A program made the translations under genes and the position numbers. This document shows positions 1 through 7,424 of a stretch of 64,000 nucleotides of DNA, piece by piece. Every line of letters begins with the position of its first letter. The first letter of the stretch is position 1. Source of the DNA: Mesorhizobium hawassense (lineage in GTDB: Bacteria; Pseudomonadota; Alphaproteobacteria; Rhizobiales; Rhizobiaceae); assembly GCF_003289945.1 (NCBI RefSeq), contig NZ_QMBP01000005.1, positions 62,001 to 126,000 of the forward strand, written 5' to 3'. Below the pieces are notes generated by a model. That model saw only the letters and a program-made list of their open reading frames with translations. It searched no databases and was not told the origin of the DNA.

Positions 1-266
1 GCGAAGGCATCCCAGCCAGTGAGATCAACGAGGAGGTCGAGAGCGTATACCAGGTGATTTTCGAGGCGATGTTTCATCCGGAAGGCAACTTGCCCGAGGG
101 CGAGGAAGCCGTGTTGAATTTGTTGGCGGCTCGGCTGGCGAGGGAATCCAGCATCTCGAAGGACCAGGCCGGCGAACTGATCAAGCGCATTGGCACCGAC
201 TGGAATTCACTGCTTAATGAAGCTCACTTCCTGAAAGAGCTTGAAGGACGGTTGGCGCAGGAATAA
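1..266 (+). CDS. Hypothetical protein, 5' end outside window
   Basis: The frame is already open at base 3 and stops at 266, so only the last 87 residues are present; the start lies upstream of the window. The segment is acidic and predicted helical. Its first part (GI..SEI.EE..SVY..I) resembles the small rhizobial DUF768 family, which I know as a pattern and have not searched. A GTG at 54 could act as an internal start, but coding character continues upstream of it. No function is assigned. Confidence 0.5.
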   Translation, partial: EGIPASEINEEVESVYQVIFEAMFHPEGNLPEGEEAVLNLLAARLARESSISKDQAGELIKRIGTDWNSLLNEAHFLKELEGRLAQE

Positions 267-480
267 TGCCTCAGCCGCTGATTGATCGCAGCACAACCCG
301 TCGACCAGTCTTCCCGCCGACGGGTTTTGTTTACCATGCGCAACCGATGTTATCGCAGGATCTGTCGTGATGGTGCCTAATGGCTATGCCTTAGTCCCCG
401 AGACGACGGCAAAGGCCCGCGCCATCATAAGCGGAGCTCACCCGCTCGGAACATTTAAAACCATTCCACGTTGCCGGTCG

Positions 481-675
481 ATGACCAAGAAACAATCCAA
501 AGACCAAATTCCAGCATTCGAACTCGACGTTATGCGCACGGCATTCAGGCGATGGGTGGTCGAGGACAACGTTCCCGAGGATCAATGGCGACCGCGCGCC
601 AGGAAGCTGGTCCGCATCATGACCGGCGACGACTACGTTGATCCCAACAAGGTGGAATGGATCATCCGCAAATAA
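481..675 (+). CDS. Small hypothetical protein (64 aa)
   Basis: The same frame is open upstream from GTG 367, but ATG 481 begins the charged, soluble part (MTKKQSKDQIPAFE...), so 481 is the preferred start. There is no signal peptide, membrane segment or recognisable motif. A basic helix (RRWV....WRPRARKLVRIM) dominates the middle. It converges on the J-domain gene, with a terminator-like hairpin between them. I do not recognise a family. Confidence 0.45.
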   Translation: MTKKQSKDQIPAFELDVMRTAFRRWVVEDNVPEDQWRPRARKLVRIMTGDDYVDPNKVEWIIRK

Positions 676-845
676 GTCTCCGTGCGCCGAGGACGGCAAT
701 CAAGCATCTGCTAATGGAACGATCGGGACGCGGCCAAGTTGGTTCTCAGGCGGCGCGAACTGGGCTGCCCTGGCGTGCCGCGTCGGGTGGGGTGTCATCG
801 CAACCAGGCCCACACTGGAAAAGCGTATCCACAGGGAGGCCCGAT

Positions 846-883
846 AAAGAGCCCGTTCGCTCCCCATGGCGTGCGGGCTCTTT
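846..883. terminator. Hairpin terminator between convergent genes
   Basis: A 10-bp stem (AAAGAGCCCG at 846-855, its complement at 874-883) ends in a T-run on + and starts with an A-run, so it can work in both directions. It lies between the ends of the 481-675 gene and the 933-1484 gene. Confidence 0.65.
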
Positions 884-932
884 CAATGCTTGCACATGCC
901 GGGACACGAACCACGCGATGACGCCTGCATGA

Positions 933-1484
933 TCACTGGGACCGTGCGCTCTCCAGAAGTCTCGTAGCGGCCGGCCGGCCGTCCTGCCGTTCCGAATAGG
1001 CGCGATCAATGCCATGCACGGTGATCGCGAATGTCCCATTCTCGGTCCTGCCGATAAAGCCCTTCGCCTTGAGGTACCAGAGGTGGAACTCGAGGTGATC
1101 GCGAGGGCAACCTGACAGGCGTTCCAGCTCTTCGTCGCCGATGCCAGGATTGTTGACGTCTTGCCGGCGCCGCGCGCAAAGCAGCGACAGCACTTTGGCC
1201 TGAACGATCGCATCCTTCTCTACGACGAGTGGATCGCTGGCTTCCTGGGTCAACTCACGGCTGTCGCCCAGATGCTGTCCGTATAAAATGTCGTACTGCG
1301 CGCGAGCGGCGGGATCTTTGAGTGTATTGTGCGCCTCGACGAGATCGCTAAAGCGCCGCTCGTCGCCAGTCTCCCGATTGTCCGGGTGGTAGCGTTTAGC
1401 GAAGTAGCGGAATATTCGCTCTATAGTTTCTGGTGCCGCCCTCGGGCTGATTTCCAGCAGATCATAGTAGTCAACAAATGTCAT
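933..1484 (-). CDS. J-domain (DnaJ-like) protein, 183 aa
   Basis: The N-terminal 65 residues form a J domain: DYYDLLEI opens it, the diagnostic HPD sits at residues 33-35 (KRYHPDN), and a DPAARAQYD segment closes it. J domains stimulate the ATPase of DnaK. There is no Gly/Phe linker, zinc centre or substrate domain of full-length DnaJ. The remaining ~110 residues look like a winged-helix-type segment (EELERLSGCPRDHLEFHLWYLKAKGFI), which suggests a specialised co-chaperone or regulator. ATG 1484 is chosen because the J domain begins there and a GGGGAAG ribosome site precedes it. The longer upstream frame is not gene-like. Confidence 0.8.
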   Translation of the reverse strand: MTFVDYYDLLEISPRAAPETIERIFRYFAKRYHPDNRETGDERRFSDLVEAHNTLKDPAARAQYDILYGQHLGDSRELTQEASDPLVVEKDAIVQAKVLSLLCARRRQDVNNPGIGDEELERLSGCPRDHLEFHLWYLKAKGFIGRTENGTFAITVHGIDRAYSERQDGRPAATRLLESARSQ

Positions 1485-1669
1485 CGTGGCGCTTCCCCAA
1501 GCCACCACCCCCAAAGATAGATTCGCGTAAGGTCGCCACGCAGGCAAGCAACCTATCGATGAATTCAACCGGATAGTTAATTTCAAAAACAGAGCCGGCG
1601 GGCCGAGACGTGGGTTGTGGTGTCCAGTCTCGGCCCTAACCACGATACGGCATGGGCGGCGGCCCGAAC

Positions 1670-1785
1670 CCTGACTTTTTCTGGGATGGTCTGCGGAACA
1701 GACCCTGATCCGGTCTATAGTCCCGGAGGGGGTGCGCGGGTGGCGGACATCATCTCGATTGAAACAGGCGCGGGGCCTGCCGGAC
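1670..1785 (+). promoter_or_regulatory. Duplicated promoter and leader, copy 1
   Basis: About 115 bp that match, in inverted orientation, 5075-5192 in front of the facing Gly-rich gene. Shared blocks include CCTGACT, TTTCTGGGATGGTC and CCGGTCTATAGTC, followed by the GTG start and first ~15 codons. TATAGT could be a -10 box; no good TTGACA lies 17 bp upstream, so an activator or alternative sigma factor acting on the conserved GGGATGGTC block is plausible. Confidence 0.6.
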
Positions 1786-2180
1786 GGCTGTCGGCGGGAC
1801 GCCTGCGGTTTTGCGTTTTCATCGCGATTGCCGCCTTCATGATCGCCGGTCCGGCCGCGGAGCAGGTCTTCGGGGTTCAATCGCCGTGGCTGCGCTCCTG
1901 GACCATGTTCAGCGCGATCGGGCTCGGCGTCATCGACGCTTCCTTCGAAATCCGCCAGCCCGACGGCGCGCTCGTCCCGCTCGACCGGTTCGCGATGCTC
2001 GATGCTCCTCGCAACGGCAAGCTGAAGTGGATCCAAAACCCCGAGGAGTTGGCTTCCGTCATCAAGCGGCTCTGCACGGCCGCCGGGCAGGGCTCCGACA
2101 TTCGTGTCCGCGCGCGGCTGGCCACACGCGACGGCTGGCAGATCATCCATACCGATGCCGAAAATGCCTGCGCCGACTGA
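1740..2180 (+). CDS. Small single-pass membrane protein in SdpA-like position (146 aa)
   Basis: A short cytoplasmic leader (MADIISIETG...) is followed by one hydrophobic segment at about residues 22-40 and a soluble C-terminal domain containing WTMFS. GTG 1740 is the start: this leader is also present at the start of the facing gene (5120), and the differences fall mostly in third codon positions. Size, topology and position before an HTTM gene recall the SdpA family, which works with SdpB and SdpC in Bacillus. That is inference; no motif proves it. The next gene overlaps its end, so the two are probably translationally coupled. The substrate is unknown. Confidence 0.6.
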   Translation: MADIISIETGAGPAGRLSAGRLRFCVFIAIAAFMIAGPAAEQVFGVQSPWLRSWTMFSAIGLGVIDASFEIRQPDGALVPLDRFAMLDAPRNGKLKWIQNPEELASVIKRLCTAAGQGSDIRVRARLATRDGWQIIHTDAENACAD

Positions 2181-3045
2181 CGCCGCCGGCTTGCGTCCGA
2201 TGCACGCTCTTGCCGCAAGCTTCGTGCACTGGGCGGTCGGCACCGAGGGCTCGTCGCGCTCGTCCGCGCTGATCCGCATCGGCCTGGCGATGCTGTTCTG
2301 GTCGCGCTGGGCCGGCGAGCTGCTGTTTTATATGGACCAGTCGCCGATCGGCTTGTTCCTGGCGGCCAACTTCTTCGTCGCCACGACGCTGCTCTTCGTC
2401 GGCTACCAGAGCCGCGCCGCCGCCGTCTGGACCGGCGCGGTTGGCCTCGCGATGTACTATTATTTCGGCTTCCAGTTCGGGCGCGAGCCCTGGACACATC
2501 ATCATACCTATCTGCTTGCCGTCGCCGCGCTGTTGATCGCGCTCACCCCCTGCGACCGCTCCTATTCGCTGGACCGCTATCTGGCGGTGATGCGGGCCGA
2601 ACGCGCGGGCCTGCCGGCGCCTGCGGAGCGCGGCAATCTGTGGGGCCTGCGGCTGATCGTGGTGCAGCTCTGCGTGCTCTATTTCTTCGCCGCCTTCGAC
2701 AAGTCGAGCTACGCCTTTCTGAGCGGCGCGCGGATCGAGGCGATATTCCTCTGGTACTATGCGGGTTCGGATTATCCGGCCGGCCTTGCCTGGTTCGCCA
2801 CGATCGCATCCGTCGCCGTCGTCGCGCTGGAATACAGCCTTGCCTTCGGCCTGCCGTTTCGCGCGACGAGGCGCTACCTGCTGCTGCCGGGCCTGGCCTT
2901 CCACGCCATCATCTATGTGACGCTGCCGGTCTATACGTTCAGCGCCACGATGGTGTTGCTCTATCTCGCCTATTTCGATGCCGATGCCGTCGACAAGGTC
3001 ATCGCGCGTCTCCAGGGGATCGGATTGAAAGAGGAAATTTCGTGA
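2164..3045 (+). CDS. HTTM-domain membrane protein (SdpB / gamma-carboxylase-like)
   Basis: A 293-residue polytopic protein with roughly six hydrophobic segments. The layout fits the HTTM family: an early conserved Arg-Ile-Gly (SSALIRIGLAML), a HHH motif in the loop before a membrane helix (PWTHHHTYLL), and LTPCDRSYSLDRY after it. HTTM proteins include vitamin-K-type gamma-glutamyl carboxylases and SdpB, which helps produce a secreted peptide toxin. Starts at 2155, 2164 and 2200 are possible; 2164 overlaps the previous stop. The stop overlaps the next gene's GTG (GTGA), so the three genes form one coupled operon. Modification or maturation of the secreted products of this locus is a hypothesis. 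Confidence 0.7.
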   Translation: MPAPTDAAGLRPMHALAASFVHWAVGTEGSSRSSALIRIGLAMLFWSRWAGELLFYMDQSPIGLFLAANFFVATTLLFVGYQSRAAAVWTGAVGLAMYYYFGFQFGREPWTHHHTYLLAVAALLIALTPCDRSYSLDRYLAVMRAERAGLPAPAERGNLWGLRLIVVQLCVLYFFAAFDKSSYAFLSGARIEAIFLWYYAGSDYPAGLAWFATIASVAVVALEYSLAFGLPFRATRRYLLLPGLAFHAIIYVTLPVYTFSATMVLLYLAYFDADAVDKVIARLQGIGLKEEIS

Positions 3046-4208
3046 AGCGTGATTTGTTGTTTTCAGGCGTCGCCGCGGCGGCCCTCGGTTTGGCCATGGC
3101 CTGCGGCGCGGCGCATGCCGGCACTGCTGACGACTATTATCCGAAGCGCGCATGGGGCTCCTTCGAGGGCGGCCAGATGAACACGTCGCTGCTCGTCTTC
3201 CGCGACCTCAACAGGAACGGCGTCTACGATATGGGCGACCGCCCGATGTCGCGCGTGGCCGTCGAGCTCGACAAGCCGAACGGCAGCACCATCATGCGAC
3301 TGACCAATGCCGGCGGCTTCGCCAATTTCCGCATGTCGGTCATGCAGCGCGATTTCGAAGTGGTCGATCCCGGGCACTACGCGTTCCGCGTCGTGCCGCC
3401 GCCGGGTTATTCCGTCACCACCGGCAACGCCGCGCAGGAGAGCGACTATGTCGTTTCGCCCGGATCGCCGGGCGACATGATCGCCACGCGCACCACGCAT
3501 CCGGTCGGCATCGCGGCGGATCTGACGATCAGCGGCGCGGTCGCTGCCGGATCGAGCGTTTCCCTGACGGGGCCGGGCGGCGCCTCGTCCGTCGCCAAGG
3601 TCGGCCCGGACGGGCGCTTCAGCGCGGCCGTGACTTCAGGCGAATGGCTGGTCGATTTTTCGGCCAACGGGGCGACCGAGCGGCGGCATGTCGTCGTCGG
3701 CGCGGCCCCGGTGGTGATCTCGGCATTTTCGGGCAAGGGCGGACCGGCCGAGGCGCCGCTGACGATCGAGCATGTCGTCGGCTTCGACGACCTGATGACG
3801 TCGCCCGGCGTGTTCGAAGTCCCGTCCGGCTATGGCGGCCTCGACTGGTACAATCTCGTCGCCATGCACCAGCGCTTCACCGACGGCCCAGGCTACGTCA
3901 ACACCACCATGTCGGGCGAATTCATCGCCTATAACAGCTCGGGCCACCCGGCGCAGGTGTTCAGCGACAAGCCGTTCGATTTCACCGGCGCCTATTTCGG
4001 CGCCGGCTGGGACGACGCCGAGGGCGAGACGCTCATCCTCAAGGCCTGGCGGGGCGATCAGCCTGCCCATGAGGATCAGCTGGTGTTGTCGGCGAACGGA
4101 CTGGTCTATTTCGCGGCCGACTACAGGCGCATCACGCGGCTCGAAATCCGGACGCAGCATTACTGGCAGGCCGCGATCGACGATTTCGCTTACCGCACCG
4201 GCCCTTAG
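3042..4208 (+). CDS. Secreted protein with SdrD_B/Cna_B-like domain (388 aa)
   Basis: A signal peptide (residues 1-26, ending AHA) is followed at 53-130 by a segment with the SdrD_B pattern (FRDLNRNGVYDMGDRP...V.V.L), a beta-sandwich with a probable calcium-binding DxNxNGxxD loop. The C-terminal ~150 residues (FDDL....VP.GYGGLDWYN) look like a beta-jelly-roll carbohydrate-binding or PEP-CTERM-neighbour type domain. GTG 3042 overlaps the HTTM stop by four bases and has a strong AGAGGAA site. It is the exported product of the three-gene operon and ends only 39 bp from the end of the facing Gly-rich gene. Confidence 0.7.
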   Translation: MKRDLLFSGVAAAALGLAMACGAAHAGTADDYYPKRAWGSFEGGQMNTSLLVFRDLNRNGVYDMGDRPMSRVAVELDKPNGSTIMRLTNAGGFANFRMSVMQRDFEVVDPGHYAFRVVPPPGYSVTTGNAAQESDYVVSPGSPGDMIATRTTHPVGIAADLTISGAVAAGSSVSLTGPGGASSVAKVGPDGRFSAAVTSGEWLVDFSANGATERRHVVVGAAPVVISAFSGKGGPAEAPLTIEHVVGFDDLMTSPGVFEVPSGYGGLDWYNLVAMHQRFTDGPGYVNTTMSGEFIAYNSSGHPAQVFSDKPFDFTGAYFGAGWDDAEGETLILKAWRGDQPAHEDQLVLSANGLVYFAADYRRITRLEIRTQHYWQAAIDDFAYRTGP

Positions 4209-4247
4209 CACCAGGCAGCATTCGAGGGCGCCTGAGGTCAAGCCGCC

Positions 4248-5120
4248 TCAGCAAGATGATCTCGTGGAGGTTCCGCAAGAGCGGGGGCCTCCGTCCGAAT
4301 GGCCGGCGGTGGTGTCGTGATGGCTGGGGCCATGGCCGCCGTTGCCGCCCGAGCTACCATTGCCGCCGGAACTGCCATTGCCGCCCGAGCTGCCATTGCC
4401 GCCCGAACTGCCATTGCCGCCGGAACCACCGTTCCCAGCGGAGCCGCCATTGCCGCCGGTTCCACCAGAACCACCGTTCCCGCCGCCATTTCCGGCACCG
4501 CCGTCTCCGCCATTTCCAGCGGAGCCGCCATTGCCGCCATTCCCGGCGGAACCGCCGTTGCCGCCCGCGGAGCCGCCGTTACCGCCTACGGAACCACCGT
4601 TCCCGCCGTTACCGCCCGCGGAACCGCCATTTCCGCCGCTGCCACCGGCGGAGCCACCATTGCCGCCGTTGCCGCCCGCGGAACCGCCATTGCCGCCGTT
4701 GCCACCGGCGGAGCCACCATTGCCGCCGTTGCCGCCTGCGGAACCGCCGTTGCCACCATTGCCGCCCGCGGAACCACCGTTGCCGCCGTTCCCGGCATTG
4801 CCGCCGTTGCCGCCTGCGGCGCCGCCATTGCCTCCATTACCGCCATTGCCACTGGCGGCTTGCGCCAGAAGGGCGCGCTTGGCCTCCTGCAGCATGGCCT
4901 TCGGATCCATCGGCCGGTGGAGGCCGTCTCGCGGCTCCGGCAGGACCGACGCCGCGCGCGTTGCCATCGGCAGCAGCATGGTCGATGCGAGCAGCGCCGC
5001 CGCCAGAATGCGGCAGGAGCGGCGCGCGACACCGGCATTCGCCATGACGGCGAAAAGCCCCGAGCGTCCCGCCGATCCGGCAGGCTCCGCGCCTGTTTTG
5101 ATTGAGATGATATCAGCCAC
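4248..5120 (-). CDS. Secreted Gly-Gly-Asn repeat protein (PE_PGRS-like composition), 290 aa
   Basis: After a hydrophobic export segment (CRILAAALLASTMLLPMATRAA, about residues 35-56) and a ~35-residue unique region, some 190 residues consist of GGNGGNGGSA-type repeats with a 10-residue (30-bp) period, later shifting to GGNGSS. The tail is His/Ser/Cys-rich. Gly-Gly-X triplets could form a polyproline-II bundle, as in snow-flea antifreeze protein; function is unknown. GTG 5120 gives the leader shared with the 1740 gene; ATG 5045 would give a cleaner signal peptide and is the alternative. It faces the HTTM operon and shares its promoter sequence, so co-expression is likely. Confidence 0.65.
   Translation of the reverse strand: MADIISIKTGAEPAGSAGRSGLFAVMANAGVARRSCRILAAALLASTMLLPMATRAASVLPEPRDGLHRPMDPKAMLQEAKRALLAQAASGNGGNGGNGGAAGGNGGNAGNGGNGGSAGGNGGNGGSAGGNGGNGGSAGGNGGNGGSAGGNGGNGGSAGGSGGNGGSAGGNGGNGGSVGGNGGSAGGNGGSAGNGGNGGSAGNGGDGGAGNGGGNGGSGGTGGNGGSAGNGGSGGNGSSGGNGSSGGNGSSGGNGSSGGNGGHGPSHHDTTAGHSDGGPRSCGTSTRSSC
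4330..4860. repeat. Minisatellite encoding GGN/GGS repeats
   Basis: A tandem array with a basic 30-bp unit within the Gly-rich gene, codons mainly GGC-GGC-AAT-GGC-GGC. The central units are nearly identical and those at the edges are degenerate. The array is coding, not CRISPR, and is likely to vary in length between strains. Confidence 0.75.
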
Positions 5121-5192
5121 CCGAATACCCCCGGGCGCGACTATAGACCGGTTCGGCATCCGGTCTTCGACCATCCCAGAAATAGTCAGGGC
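5075..5192 (-). promoter_or_regulatory. Duplicated promoter and leader, copy 2
   Basis: Inverted copy of the block at 1670-1785. It holds CCTGACTA, TTTCTGGGATGGTC and CCGGTCTATAGTC, then the GTG start of the Gly-rich gene at 5120. The spacing between blocks differs from copy 1 by one base. Substitutions in the leader codons are mainly synonymous. Confidence 0.6.
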
Positions 5193-5226
5193 CCGGCGCC
5201 GCGCCCGCCCGCCCGGCGCCCATGGC

Positions 5227-5712
5227 TCACTTGGTCTGCGCGCCTCTCACCATGCGCCCGGCCGCCTCGGCGAACGAGATGTCGCCCTTGATCTCGCGCA
5301 TCGCCATCGACGTCACGGTCCGGCGCACGCCGGGCAGGCGGCTGAGCTCCTCGCGCAGCATCCGGTCGAGCGCCATCATGTCGACGGTGACGATCTGGAG
5401 CAGATAGTCGGCCTCGCCGGTGGTGGCGTAGCAGCGGCGGATCAGCGGATGCTTCTTGACCGCCGCCTCGAAGGCGTCCGACACCTCGAAGTCGATCGAC
5501 ACCTGGATGAAGGCCTCGATGCCGAAGCCGATCCTGGCCGGGTCGATGCGGGTCGAATAGCCACGGATGATGCCGGCCTCCTCCAGCGCCTTCACCCGTT
5601 TCCAGCACGGCGTCTTGCTCAGGCCGACCTCCTCGGCCAGTTCGCCGAAGGAGAGGCGCGCGTCGCGCTCGAGCGCGGCGACTATTCTGCGGTCGAGGGT
5701 ATCCAGCATCAT
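5227..5712 (-). CDS. Lrp/AsnC-family transcriptional regulator
   Basis: 161 residues, the normal length for the family. The N-terminal helix-turn-helix (residues ~4-50, LDRRIVAALERDARLSFGELAEEVGLSKTPCWKRVKALEEAGII) is followed by a RAM/ligand-binding domain (GEADYLLQIV...). It is divergently transcribed from the tryptophan-dioxygenase-like gene, 140 bp apart, so it probably senses an amino acid or breakdown product and controls that gene; Lrp-type KynR regulators of tryptophan catabolism are a precedent. ATG 5712 and 5709 are adjacent, with an AGGAGAA ribosome site upstream. Confidence 0.88.
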   Translation of the reverse strand: MMLDTLDRRIVAALERDARLSFGELAEEVGLSKTPCWKRVKALEEAGIIRGYSTRIDPARIGFGIEAFIQVSIDFEVSDAFEAAVKKHPLIRRCYATTGEADYLLQIVTVDMMALDRMLREELSRLPGVRRTVTSMAMREIKGDISFAEAAGRMVRGAQTK

Positions 5713-5852
5713 TCGTTCTCCTGCTTGGCATGAAAGACCGAAATCCGTCCTTCATTTAATGCCATTTGGATAACAGAAAGGAACAATGTTCAAGCCGAAA
5801 GCGCTATCCTCTTTGCAACATCCCAAACCATGCCCGCGCGAGGAGATGAGCC

Positions 5853-6608
5853 ATGGACAAAAAGGACTATCACGCCCGCATCGAGATGCCGGAGATGCGC
5901 GACTATGGCGTCTACCTCCAATGCGACAAGCTGCTGACCTGCCAGAAGCCGCTGTCCGAAATGGTCAACGCCGACGAACTGCAGTTCCAGATCGTGCACC
6001 AGGTCGAGGAGCTCTGGATGAAGCTCATCGCCTACACGCTGGTCGACGTGCTCGATTATCTGGAGAGGCAGGACACGCACCGCATCGTCACGCTGATGGG
6101 CCGCGTGCACCGGCTGATGCGCATGATGACGGCGCAGCTTGATCTTCTGGAGACCATGTCGCCCAAGGAGTACCAGCAGATCCGCCTGCAGCTCGGCAAT
6201 GGCAGCGGCCAGGAATCGCCGGGCTTCAAGTTTCTGCTGCGCCTGCCGCCGGATCTTTGGCGGACCTTCAAGCATGCCTATCTCGATGGCCGCGGGCTCT
6301 CCGTCGAGGACATTTATGACGCCCGCTACGACCACGGCGATTCCTACGTCGTGGCCGAGGCGCTGATCGAGTTCGACGAACTGTTCCAGAAATTCCGCGC
6401 CAACCACCTTTATCTCATCCACCGCTCGATCGGGCTCGGCTCGAAGTCGCTGAAGGGCAGGCCGGTGGAGATCCTCGAAGGCGGCGCCCGCCACCGCTTC
6501 TTCCCCGAGCTCTGGGATATACGCTGCGACATGACCGACCGCTGGGGCGCCGAGTACGGCACCGTGCGCGACTCGATCAGCCATCCGCCGCAGGCGAAGG
6601 TCGGCTGA
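5853..6608 (+). CDS. Tryptophan 2,3-dioxygenase-like heme protein (divergent)
   Basis: 251 residues, shorter than classical TDO (about 280-400). Family marks are QFQIVHQVEELWMK (44-57), GNGSGQESPGF (116-125), an Asn-His at 184-185 where TDO has its proximal heme ligand, and FFPELWDIR (217-224). TDO opens the indole ring of L-tryptophan to N-formylkynurenine. The GTGGS/T loop that follows the heme ligand in true TDO is replaced by SKSLKG (198-203), so substrate or activity may differ. No kynurenine formamidase or kynureninase gene is nearby. The divergent Lrp gene is its likely regulator. Confidence 0.75.
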   Translation: MDKKDYHARIEMPEMRDYGVYLQCDKLLTCQKPLSEMVNADELQFQIVHQVEELWMKLIAYTLVDVLDYLERQDTHRIVTLMGRVHRLMRMMTAQLDLLETMSPKEYQQIRLQLGNGSGQESPGFKFLLRLPPDLWRTFKHAYLDGRGLSVEDIYDARYDHGDSYVVAEALIEFDELFQKFRANHLYLIHRSIGLGSKSLKGRPVEILEGGARHRFFPELWDIRCDMTDRWGAEYGTVRDSISHPPQAKVG

Positions 6609-6614
6609 GCCTCC

Positions 6615-6800
6615 TTCCTCGCCCCGCGCGAAGCGGGGGGAGAGGTGGCCGCGAAGCGGCCGGAGAGGGGCCTTCATAGAGTGCCGAGCCGGACGGGAAG
6701 GGCTCGTCGCGTGGCGTTCATCCTGCCATCGCCGGCGCTGCCCCCTCTCCGTCGCGGCTTCGCAGCGCCACCTCTCCCCCGCCTGCGGCGGAGGCGAGGA
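6615..6800. repeat. RIME-like intergenic repeat, copy 1
   Basis: Two palindromic parts, CTCGCCCCGCGCGAAGCGGGG...GAGAGGTGGCCGCGAAGCGGCC at one end and the related inverted sequence at the other, flanking a variable centre. A second copy lies at 14901-15070. The design matches rhizobial intergenic mosaic elements. It fills the gap between the TDO-like and DoxX genes and could act as a terminator. Confidence 0.75.
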
Positions 6801-6901
6801 AACCGAGCCCCTCCAACAAAAATCGCACCCCCTGTCGGAACCACCACGGCTCGTCCGTCCTTGGGACACATCACCCGCTTCAACAATCCGGAGGGATACT
6901 C

Positions 6902-7324
6902 GTGGAAAGCACCCAATCGACCTGGCGGACCATTGCCATCCTAATCGCCCGTCTGATCTTCGCCGCCATGTTCGCGATGGGCGTCGCCTTCAAGTTCATG
7001 GATATGGGCGCCACCGCCGGTTACATCGCCGCCGCCGGCTTCCCGTTTCCGCTGTTCCTGGCCTGGTGCGCGGCGATCCTCGAGACGCTGCTGGTGATCG
7101 CTTTCCTCACCGGCGCCTTCCTGACGCCGCTGGCGCTGATCGGCGCGGTCTATGTCACCTTCCTCGGCTTTGCCTTCCACGGCCCGTCGCACTGGGCCGC
7201 CGAGCAGGCTGAGTTCGGCGCCTTCATGTCGCATTTCCCCTTCGCCGCCGGCCTGCTCTACGCCGCCGTGCACGGCCCGGGCAGCGTGCTTGCGCTGCGC
7301 CAGGGCTGGCCGGGCCGGGCGTGA
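6902..7324 (+). CDS. DoxX-family membrane protein (140 aa)
   Basis: Four hydrophobic segments at about residues 8-28, 44-62, 70-92 and 105-125 with the DoxX layout (ARLIFAAMFAMGVAFKFMDM...). DoxX proteins are small inner-membrane proteins linked to redox or thiol stress; the precise job is unknown. The GTG start at 6902 has GGAGG 10 bases upstream. Two further DoxX paralogues lie at 41.6-42.5 kb. A palindromic repeat follows the stop. Confidence 0.8.
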   Translation: MESTQSTWRTIAILIARLIFAAMFAMGVAFKFMDMGATAGYIAAAGFPFPLFLAWCAAILETLLVIAFLTGAFLTPLALIGAVYVTFLGFAFHGPSHWAAEQAEFGAFMSHFPFAAGLLYAAVHGPGSVLALRQGWPGRA

Positions 7325-7333
7325 CCCTTATTT

Positions 7334-7385
7334 CCTTCTCCCCGTTCAACGGGGAGAAGGTGCCCCGAAGGGGCGGATGAGGGGC
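7334..7385. repeat. Short palindromic repeat, possible terminator
   Basis: CCTTCTCCCCGTT with its complement forms a strong hairpin, followed by GGTGCCCCGAAGGGGCGGATGAG. This sequence style is very common between genes of Rhizobiales. It lies between the convergent ends of the DoxX gene and the 7425-7730 gene. Confidence 0.6.
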
Positions 7386-7424
7386 GGTGCCGGCATCTCC
7401 AGGCAAGGCGCCTTCCCACACGCC

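Noticed and set aside
702..740. A GGAAC-N16-AGTT match on + at about 714
   Set aside because: One mismatch from the EcfG consensus and no gene follows on this strand.
4330..4860. Regular repeats that could suggest a CRISPR array
   Set aside because: Units are contiguous, ~30 bp, in frame and without unique spacers; they are a coding minisatellite.
4342..5733. A Pro/Leu-rich (PPLPP) frame on +, opposite the Gly-rich gene
   Set aside because: It is the antisense reading of the GGN repeats. The minus-strand frame has a signal peptide, the duplicated promoter and a conserved leader.
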